This document shows, in pieces, positions 1-4,337 of a DNA stretch of 6,675 nt (positions are counted from its first letter, which is position 1; the number at the start of each line of letters is the position of its first letter). Origin of the DNA: Sphingomonas sp. (lineage in GTDB: Bacteria; Pseudomonadota; Alphaproteobacteria; Sphingomonadales; Sphingomonadaceae); NCBI GenBank assembly GCA_013812805.1, contig JACCSV010000246.1:1-6675 (forward strand), written 5' to 3'. The notes below the pieces were generated by a model, which ran no database searches, was not told the DNA's origin, and was given only the letters and a program-made list of their open reading frames with translations. The position numbers were made by a program, and so were the translations under genes.

Positions 1-84
1 AACCGGGTCGTCCTTGGTGAGGTCGTAGAAGCGGGTCGCGCATTTTGGACAAGTGCGCTTGGTGCCCCATTCGGGTTTGACCAT
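1..84 (-). CDS. FYDLN-acid domain protein (TIGR02300 family), N-terminal fragment
   Basis: Only the first 28 codons are present; the gene runs off the left edge. The translation has a CPKC pair at residues 12-15 followed by the FYDL motif at 19-22, and begins MVKPEWGTKRTCPKC. This is the N-terminus of the small alphaproteobacterial FYDLN-acid family, whose members usually continue into a long acidic tail. The CxxC suggests half of a zinc ribbon, but the family function is not established. The ATG at 84-82 is preceded by GGAG (complement of 95-98), about 10 nt upstream, a slightly long but usable ribosome site. It is divergent from cmk. The family identity is recalled from sequence and not searched. 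Confidence 0.85.
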   Translation of the reverse strand, partial: MVKPEWGTKRTCPKCATRFYDLTKDDPV

Positions 85-153
85 CAGGTCTAAGCTCCAT
101 TCGAAGATGTTTCGCGCCGGCTTTTGCGAAGGGCGCAGCAGCGTGCGGCGGGC

Positions 154-182
154 GCCTTGCCATAGGCATTTGGCGCTGTCAA
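154..182 (-). promoter_or_regulatory. Candidate promoter for the FYDLN-acid gene
   Basis: Read on the minus strand, a perfect -35 hexamer TTGACA lies at 182-177. No good -10 follows at 17 bp (CAAGGC at 159-154). The better-looking TATGGC (164-159) is only 12 bp away. An 11-bp hyphenated palindrome, TGCC-ATA-GGCA at 158-168, covers this zone and could be an operator. I see no convincing plus-strand promoter for cmk in 85-192, and nothing else in that gap. Confidence 0.3.
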
Positions 183-192
183 AGCGCGTCGC

Positions 193-870
193 TTGAACGA
201 GCATGCGGCATCCAACGACGCTGTCGGGGGGCGAATCCTGATCGCCGTCGACGGGCCCGCGGCGAGCGGCAAGGGCACCATCGCCCGCTCTCTCGCCGAC
301 CACTTCAAGCTCCCGCACATGGACACCGGCGCGCTATACCGGGCAGTCGCGCTTAACCTGTGGCGGTGGGGCGGCGACCCGAAAAGCGAGTTCGAGGCGG
401 TCCGCGCCTGCGACGACATCGGCTCGAACGGCGACGATCCCGAGCTTCGAAGTGAGCCAGTGTCGAAGATCGCCTCGGTGATTTCGGCTTATCCGATGGT
501 GCGCTCGGCGCTGTTCGAGCGGCAGCGGGCGTTTGCCGCCCAGCCGGGCGGCGCGGTGCTGGACGGGCGCGATATCGGTACTGTCATCGCTCCTTCAGCT
601 GACGCCAAGCTGTTCGTCACCGCCTCGGCGCAAGTGCGTGCGCAGCGGCGAGTGCGCGAGCTCTTGGAACGTGGAATGCCGGCCCGCTTTGCCGAAGTGC
701 TGCTCGACCTCAAGGCGCGCGACGAGCGCGACACCGGCCGCGGCGCAGCGCCACTGGCGAGAGCGGATGATGCGGCACTGCTCGACACCAGCGAGATGAG
801 CGTCGAGCAGGCGGTCGCCCAAGCGGTGCGACTGGTCGAGGCGCGGCTGAGCGAGCGCCACCCGCGCTGA
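193..870 (+). CDS. cmk: Cytidylate kinase (CMP/dCMP kinase)
   Basis: Transfers the gamma-phosphate of ATP to CMP or dCMP in the cytoplasm, the step that feeds CTP and dCTP synthesis. The 225-aa product has the family's usual length. It shows the P-loop GPAASGKGT (21-29), the MDTGALYR nucleotide-binding segment (43-50), DGRDIGT (124-130) and the lid region ARDERDTGR (175-183) with its arginines. The start is uncertain. An in-frame TAG at 163-165 limits extension, no ATG precedes the P-loop, and TTG at 193 is the only common start giving a sensible N-terminus, but no clear Shine-Dalgarno precedes it. It diverges from the FYDLN-acid gene. aroA, which I expect next to cmk in many alphaproteobacteria, is not between them. 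Identity is secure and the first residues are not. Confidence 0.95.
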   Translation: MNEHAASNDAVGGRILIAVDGPAASGKGTIARSLADHFKLPHMDTGALYRAVALNLWRWGGDPKSEFEAVRACDDIGSNGDDPELRSEPVSKIASVISAYPMVRSALFERQRAFAAQPGGAVLDGRDIGTVIAPSADAKLFVTASAQVRAQRRVRELLERGMPARFAEVLLDLKARDERDTGRGAAPLARADDAALLDTSEMSVEQAVAQAVRLVEARLSERHPR

Positions 871-889
871 GAGTCGGAGTTGGCGCAGG

Positions 890-909
890 TAATAGGCAAA
901 CTCCTATTA
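890..909. repeat. AT-rich inverted repeat between cmk and the stress-type gene
   Basis: TAATAGG (890-896) and CCTATTA (903-909) form a perfect 7-bp inverted repeat around a 6-nt spacer in otherwise GC-rich DNA. A second, mutually exclusive pairing exists: GGCAA (895-899) with TTGCC (910-914). It lies 25 bp upstream of the candidate EcfG -35 element. It could be an operator or a weak 3' hairpin for cmk. No T-run follows, so I do not call it a terminator. TATTAT (905-910) with TTGGCG (880-885) could be a poor sigma70 promoter with a 19-bp spacer. Confidence 0.5.
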
Positions 910-934
910 TTGCCACTGGACTCGTGTTGGAGGC

Positions 935-960
935 GGAACAGTCGCGCGCCATTGCCCGTT
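935..960 (+). promoter_or_regulatory. Candidate EcfG-type (general stress response) promoter
   Basis: GGAAC at 935-939 and CGTT at 957-960 are separated by exactly 17 bp, which matches the alphaproteobacterial EcfG consensus GGAAC-N16/17-CGTT in full. A transcript would start near 967, giving a leader of roughly 38 nt to the ATG at 1005. Position, orientation and spacing all fit the gene below. That EcfG is active here is inferred; the sigma factor gene is not in the window. Confidence 0.7.
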
Positions 961-1004
961 GAGTTGCCGCATTTCGAAAGCGATCTGCAAACAGGGAGAC
1001 TGAA

Positions 1005-1391
1005 ATGACCTCGAGAACGAAAGCAGCGCTGCTGGCCTCCGCTTTGGTGGTCATGCCGGGCATGGCGCTCGCGCAAACCGAAGGCAGCCAGGAAGTCAAC
1101 GCGCAGGCCCAGACGGTCGAGCAGACTGCCGAGCAGCTTCAGCAGGAAGCCAATGCGCTTAGCACCGTCGTCGCTGAGGAGCAGGGCATTGACGATACAG
1201 CCGCCGCCCGTGACGAGCGCGACGACCGCGGTGACGGCGACGACAATTCGGGCAGGTGGGGTTTGCTGGGCTTGCTTGGCCTCGCCGGGCTGCTCGGCCT
1301 CAAGCGCCGCGATGACGATCACGACCGCCGCGACCATCGCACAACGACCGGAACCGGCGGCACCCATGCCGGAACCGACACGCGCCTCTAA
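1005..1391 (+). CDS. Secreted small protein with WGxxGxxG-type C-terminal segment
   Basis: The 128-aa product is exported. It has a basic N-terminus, a hydrophobic core and an ALA-Q cleavage site at about residues 21-24. The mature part has a Q/E/A-rich helical stretch (24-62), an acidic D/R-rich stretch (64-81), then WGLLGLLGLAGLLGL at 85-99 followed by KRR. This resembles the WGxxGxxG family, in which a glycine-spaced hydrophobic segment followed by basic residues looks like a membrane or surface anchor. The tail after the segment is unusually long (about 28 residues) and rich in D, R and H, then T and G. The ATG is supported by AGGGAG at 993-998. It has its own candidate EcfG promoter and a downstream hairpin, so it is probably a single-gene unit set between cmk and rpsA. 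Molecular function is unknown; a cell-envelope stress role is inference. Confidence 0.8.
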   Translation: MTSRTKAALLASALVVMPGMALAQTEGSQEVNAQAQTVEQTAEQLQQEANALSTVVAEEQGIDDTAAARDERDDRGDGDDNSGRWGLLGLLGLAGLLGLKRRDDDHDRRDHRTTTGTGGTHAGTDTRL

Positions 1392-1402
1392 GCTAGCCTG
1401 AA

Positions 1403-1435
1403 GGGTGCCCCGGCCGGCGATCGGCTGGGGCACCC
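1403..1435 (+). terminator. Strong GC hairpin after the WGxxGxxG-type gene
   Basis: GGGTGCCCC (1403-1411) pairs perfectly with GGGGCACCC (1427-1435). The interior can add about six more pairs (1412-1417 with 1421-1426, two of them G-U) around a tiny loop. It begins 12 nt after the TAA. There is no U-tract downstream, so it is either a terminator of the T-poor kind or a 3'-end stabiliser. Confidence 0.6.
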
Positions 1436-1449
1436 GATTGCCCCGCAGC

Positions 1450-1478
1450 TTGCCTCTGCGCGCCCCCTCGCATATAGG
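1450..1478 (+). promoter_or_regulatory. Candidate sigma70-type promoter of rpsA
   Basis: TTGCCT (-35, 1450-1455) and TATAGG (-10, 1473-1478) are spaced by 17 bp. This is the best housekeeping-type promoter in the 339-bp gap upstream of rpsA. The start site would be near 1484. The preceding hairpin separates it from the stress-type unit, so rpsA is probably transcribed independently. Confidence 0.6.
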
Positions 1479-1483
1479 CCGCG

Positions 1484-1730
1484 CCGTCCGGCGGGCTCGT
1501 TCGCTCGCGGGCGGCCCGTCACCTGGCGAGCGCATGCGACTTCCGGCAGGGCCGGGGGCCGCATTGCGCTCCTTTGGCGCAAGCTCCCGCGATCGAGAGT
1601 TCCAACGGGCGCCGCTTTCGGCATGGGGCCGCTGGCGGCAGTGCATTTGACCAGGTCCGCATCGATGCAGGCCGGCCATGGTGGCCGGCGGGCGGCAGGC
1701 CGATTTGAGATTTAGGAAGACACTCCACTT
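1484..1730 (+). other. Long structured 5' leader of rpsA
   Basis: About 247 nt separate the predicted start site from the rpsA ATG, and no convincing gene lies in it. Visible structures are a hairpin TTGCGC (1564-1569) / GCGCAA (1577-1582) with a 7-nt loop, a perfect 10-bp palindrome GCATCGATGC (1659-1668), and an 8-bp stem GCCGGCCA (1671-1678) / TGGCCGGC (1682-1689) ending 24 nt before the ribosome site AGGAAGA (1714-1720). Ribosomal protein S1 is known to control its own translation through its leader in enterobacteria. A similar role here is inference. Confidence 0.45.
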
Positions 1731-3464
1731 ATGGCCACAACGGCATTTCCGAGCCGCGACGATTTCGCGGCGCTCCTCAACGAGAGCCTCGGCGGCGAAA
1801 ACGAAACGTTCGAAGGCAAGGTCGTCAAGGGAATCGTCACCGGCATCGAGAACGACCTTGCGGTCATCGACGTCGGATTGAAGTCGGAAGGCCGGGTGCC
1901 GCTGCGCGAATTCGCAGCGCCGGGTCAGAAAGCCGAGCTGAGCGTCGGCGACGAGGTCGAAGTCTTCGTCGACCGGGTCGAGAATTCCAATGGCGAAGCG
2001 ATGCTGTCGCGCGACCGCGCCCGCCGCGAAGCCGCCTGGGACACGCTCGAAAAGGAGCATGAGGCCGGCAACCGCGTCGACGGCGTGATCTTCGGCCGGG
2101 TCAAGGGCGGTTTCACCGTCGACCTTGGCGGTGCCGTCGCCTTCCTGCCCGGAAGCCAGGTCGACATCCGCCCGGTCCGCGACGTCGGCCCGCTAATGGA
2201 CCTGCCGCAGCCGTTCCAGATCCTCAAGATGGATCGCCGCCGCGGCAACATCGTCGTCTCGCGCCGCGCCATCCTCGAGGAAACCCGCGCCGAACAGCGC
2301 TCCGGCCTGATCCTGTCGCTGGCCGAGGGCCAGGTGATCGACGGTATCGTCAAGAACATCACCGATTACGGCGCCTTCGTCGACCTTGGCGGGATCGACG
2401 GCCTGCTGCACGTCACCGACATCAGCTACAAGCGGGTCAACCACCCCAGCGAAGTGATCAACATCGGCGACACGGTGAAGGTGCAGATCATCCGCATCAA
2501 CCGCGAAACCCAGCGCATCAGCCTTGGCATGAAGCAGCTGGAGACCGATCCGTGGGAGGGCGCCGGCGCCAAATATGCGCTCGGCGAAACGTTCACCGGC
2601 CGGGTCACCAACATCACCGAATATGGCGCATTCGTCGAGCTTGAAGCCGGCATCGAGGGCCTGGTCCACGTCTCCGAGATGAGCTGGACCAAGAAGAACA
2701 TGCACCCCGGCAAGATCGTCAGCACCAGCCAGGAAGTCGAGGTCAAGGTGCTCGAGGTCGACGAGGAGAAGCGCCGGATTTCGCTTGGCCTTAAGCAGGC
2801 GCAGGCCAACCCGTGGGCCGAATTTGCCGAAAAGCACCCGGTCGGCGCGCAGGTCGAAGGCGAAGTCAAGAATGCGACCGAGTTCGGCCTGTTCATCGGC
2901 CTTCCCGGCGACGTCGACGGAATGGTCCACATGTCGGACATCGCCTGGGGCGCGTCGGGCGAGGAAGCGCTGGCGCTTCATCACAAGGGCGAGACGGTCA
3001 AGGCCGTGGTGCTCGACGTCGATGTCGAAAAAGAGCGGATTTCGCTCGGCATCAAGCAGCTCGAGCGTGGCGGCGTCGGCAGTCCGACGACCACCACCAC
3101 CCGCACCGCCGCGGGGGGAGCCGGAGTCAAGAAGGGCGACATCCTGACGGTCACCGTGATGGAGGTCAGGGACGGCGGGCTCGAGGTCCAGGTCGGCGAC
3201 GACGGCGCCACCGGCTTTGCCAAGCGCACCGACCTTGGCCGCGACCGCGACGAGCAGCGTCCGGAGCGCTTTCAGGCGGGCCAGAAGTTCGACGCTCTGG
3301 TGATCGGTTTCGACCGCTCCAAGAAGCCCAATTTCTCGATCAAGGCGCTGCAGATCGCCGAAGAGAAGCAGGCGGTGGCTCAATATGGTTCATCGGACAG
3401 CGGCGCCTCGCTCGGCGACATCCTCGGCGAGGCGCTGAAGCAGAAAGAATCCGCCAAGAAGTAA
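1731..3464 (+). CDS. rpsA: 30S ribosomal protein S1
   Basis: The mRNA-binding, helix-opening protein of the small subunit, needed for initiation on structured or weak ribosome sites. The 577-aa product carries six S1/OB repeats at about 28-95, 113-179, 198-268, 284-356, 371-443 and 466-539. Domains 3 and 4 show the classic pattern, for example ITDYGAFVDLGGIDGLLHVTDIS. Domains 1 and 2, the ribosome-docking pair, and domain 6 are more divergent, as is normal for the family. A linker rich in threonine (453-457) precedes domain 6, and the C-terminus carries a short ASLGDILGEAL tail seen in alphaproteobacterial S1. AGGAAGA at 1714-1720 supports the ATG. It has its own promoter and leader and is followed after 83 bp by ihfB. 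Confidence 0.98.
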   Translation: MATTAFPSRDDFAALLNESLGGENETFEGKVVKGIVTGIENDLAVIDVGLKSEGRVPLREFAAPGQKAELSVGDEVEVFVDRVENSNGEAMLSRDRARREAAWDTLEKEHEAGNRVDGVIFGRVKGGFTVDLGGAVAFLPGSQVDIRPVRDVGPLMDLPQPFQILKMDRRRGNIVVSRRAILEETRAEQRSGLILSLAEGQVIDGIVKNITDYGAFVDLGGIDGLLHVTDISYKRVNHPSEVINIGDTVKVQIIRINRETQRISLGMKQLETDPWEGAGAKYALGETFTGRVTNITEYGAFVELEAGIEGLVHVSEMSWTKKNMHPGKIVSTSQEVEVKVLEVDEEKRRISLGLKQAQANPWAEFAEKHPVGAQVEGEVKNATEFGLFIGLPGDVDGMVHMSDIAWGASGEEALALHHKGETVKAVVLDVDVEKERISLGIKQLERGGVGSPTTTTTRTAAGGAGVKKGDILTVTVMEVRDGGLEVQVGDDGATGFAKRTDLGRDRDEQRPERFQAGQKFDALVIGFDRSKKPNFSIKALQIAEEKQAVAQYGSSDSGASLGDILGEALKQKESAKK

Positions 3465-3473
3465 CGGGCTTGC

Positions 3474-3504
3474 GCGGCCACCTGTTTAATGACAGCGTGG
3501 CCGC
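3474..3504 (+). terminator. Hairpin between rpsA and ihfB
   Basis: GCGGCCAC (3474-3481) pairs with GTGGCCGC (3497-3504). The stem continues as CTGT (3482-3485) with ACAG (3492-3495) after one bulged C, leaving a 6-nt loop. It starts 10 nt after the rpsA stop. No U-tract follows, so it may be an incomplete terminator, an attenuator lowering ihfB expression, or a 3' protective structure for the rpsA message. Confidence 0.5.
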
Positions 3505-3547
3505 TGGTCCGTCGGGGGGCGGCACAAGATTTTAGCGGGGACTAAAG

Positions 3548-3844
3548 ATGATCCGTTCCGAACTCGTCCAGAAGCTGTGCCGTGACTTTCCCGACCTCAC
3601 CCAGCGTGAGGTGGAAAGCGTGGTCGGAGCGGTTTTCGATTCGATCACCGACCAGCTGGCCAAGGGCGGCCGGGTCGAACTTCGCGGCTTCGGCGCCTTT
3701 TCGACGCGCAAGCGCGATGCCCGCATCGGCCGCAACCCGCGCACCGGCGAATCGGTCGACGTCGACGCCAAGCGCGTGCCCTATTTCAAGCCGGGCAAGG
3801 AAATGCGCGAGCGCTTAAACCTTCAGGAAGTCACCGCCGATTAG
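3548..3844 (+). CDS. ihfB: Integration host factor subunit beta
   Basis: IHF is the sequence-specific DNA-bending heterodimer of the HU/IHF family, acting in recombination, replication and transcription. The partner alpha subunit is not in this window. The 98-aa product shows the helical dimerisation part (1-40), RGFGAF (46-51) and the arm RNPRTG (62-67) with the proline (64) that intercalates into DNA, then VPYFKPGKEMRERL. Size and the rpsA-adjacent position are typical of the beta subunit and argue against plain HU. The ATG is preceded by GGGGA at 3537-3541. I find no separate promoter, so transcription from rpsA is likely. Confidence 0.95.
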   Translation: MIRSELVQKLCRDFPDLTQREVESVVGAVFDSITDQLAKGGRVELRGFGAFSTRKRDARIGRNPRTGESVDVDAKRVPYFKPGKEMRERLNLQEVTAD

Positions 3845-3873
3845 TTTCGCCAGCCGCCGGGCGCCGCTATCGA
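3845..3873 (+). promoter_or_regulatory. Possible promoter of the tRNA-Leu gene
   Basis: TTTCGC (3845-3850) and TATCGA (3868-3873) are 17 bp apart, which would place the start just before the tRNA at 3883. Both hexamers are weak matches. Read-through from ihfB is the alternative. Confidence 0.25.
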
Positions 3874-3882
3874 CAAGCTCAA

Positions 3883-3970
3883 GCGGACGTGGCGGAACGG
3901 TAGACGCTGGGGACTTAAAATCCTCTTCCCTCAAAAGGGAGTGCGGGTTCAAATCCCGCCGTCCGCACCA
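3883..3970 (+). tRNA. tRNA-Leu (anticodon TAA)
   Basis: A class II tRNA with a long variable arm. The acceptor stem is GCGGACG (3883-3889) with CGTCCGC (3960-3966), discriminator A at 3967 and an encoded CCA at 3968-3970. The anticodon arm is GGGGA / TCCTC (3909-3913, 3921-3925) with loop CTTAAAA and anticodon TAA at 3916-3918, which reads UUA codons. The variable arm contains CCCT-CAAA-AGGG. The T arm is GCGGG-TTCAAAT-CCCGC. UUA is a rare codon in such GC-rich genomes. Confidence 0.97.
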
Positions 3971-4011
3971 GCATTCAAATCCAGGCATGCCGGGGCATGC
4001 CGATTGAATGC
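3971..4011 (+). terminator. Hairpin immediately after tRNA-Leu
   Basis: An outer stem, GCATTCAA (3971-3978) with TTGAATGC (4004-4011), encloses two copies of the palindrome GGCATGCC (3984-3991, 3994-4001). These fold on each other as a 7-bp stem with a CGGG loop. It begins at the base after the encoded CCA, so it is a natural end or processing signal for the tRNA transcript. No U-tract follows. Confidence 0.55.
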
Positions 4012-4020
4012 TCGCCAGCT

Positions 4021-4087
4021 CGTCACTGCGAGCGAAGCGAAGCAGTCCAGCTGGATTGCCGCGTCGTTTACGCTCCTCGCAATGACG
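4021..4087. repeat. 67-bp imperfect palindromic extragenic repeat
   Basis: The outer arms CGTCACTGCGAG (4021-4032) and CTCGCAATGACG (4076-4087) are complementary except for one position. At the centre GCAGTCCAG (4042-4050) abuts CTGGATTGC (4051-4059), complementary but for one G-T pair. The segment between holds the GCGAAGCGAAGC string. I recognise the CGTCATTGCGAG...GCAATCCAG pattern as a dispersed intergenic repeat in sphingomonads and some other alphaproteobacteria. Its role is unknown; it may be a REP- or MITE-like unit. Only one copy is seen here. Confidence 0.7.
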
Positions 4088-4143
4088 GACGGTGTCCCCA
4101 ATCGGGACGCGATGGATCCCAATTCGGATGAATCCTGTTGTGC

Positions 4144-4163
4144 ATGGTTAAATGGCTGGTAAC
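4144..4163 (+). promoter_or_regulatory. Possible CtrA binding site
   Basis: ATGGTTAA (4144-4151) is the exact complement of the CtrA half-site TTAACCAT. Continuing rightward, TTAA (4148-4151), 7 bp, then GTAAC (4159-4163) matches the full box TTAA-N7-TTAAC at all but one base. The site ends 9 bp before the likely ATG of the small membrane protein at 4173, closer than a usual activating site. If real, repression or a shorter gene is more likely than classic activation. Confidence 0.35.
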
Positions 4164-4172
4164 CTTCTGCCC

Positions 4173-4337
4173 ATGCGCACCCCACGTGCCCTTGTCGCCG
4201 CCAATCCCAACCGTTTTGGACGGGCGCGGGCGGTCCAGCTGCCGATGCCGGGCTCGCCGACCATTTCCGACGACCTGCAAACGTTCGCCGCCACTTTCGT
4301 GGCCGGCTTCGTGTTTGTTTCAGTCCTGATCGGCTGA
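4173..4337 (+). CDS. Putative small single-pass membrane protein
   Basis: A 54-aa product with a basic N-terminal part (residues 5-19 include several R), a VQLPMPGSPTISDD stretch (21-34), and a C-terminal hydrophobic segment (about 38-54) long enough to span the membrane once, ending at the stop. It would be tail-anchored with a short cytoplasmic domain. An ATG at 4152 would add seven residues, but it falls inside an inverted repeat (GGTTA 4146-4150 / TAACC 4160-4164) and neither start has a strong Shine-Dalgarno. The coding shape and C-terminal helix argue that it is real, and I think similar short proteins occur in sphingomonads. I know no function. The last 18 bp overlap the convergent transporter gene. 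Confidence 0.55.
   Translation: MRTPRALVAANPNRFGRARAVQLPMPGSPTISDDLQTFAATFVAGFVFVSVLIG

Noticed and set aside
1405..1650. Open frames in the rpsA leader
   Set aside because: Arginine- and proline-rich translations overlap the terminator hairpin and the rpsA promoter, with no ribosome site.
1570..1720. Pairing of the TCCT loop at 1570-1573 with the rpsA ribosome site AGGA
   Set aside because: Only four base pairs support it; too weak to claim a switch.
489..2060. Long open frame of about 523 codons on the minus strand
   Set aside because: It runs antisense across cmk, the WGxxGxxG-type gene and the rpsA start, and its residues are low-complexity R/A/S typical of a GC-rich shadow frame. It spans two promoters and a hairpin.
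2193..3383. Open frame of about 396 codons antisense to rpsA
   Set aside because: Repeated D/L/V-rich segments mirror the S1 repeats on the other strand. rpsA is certain, so this is a shadow.
3883..4087. tRNA-Leu as an attachment site for an integrated element
   Set aside because: No integrase, no second copy of the tRNA 3' end and no composition shift are visible.
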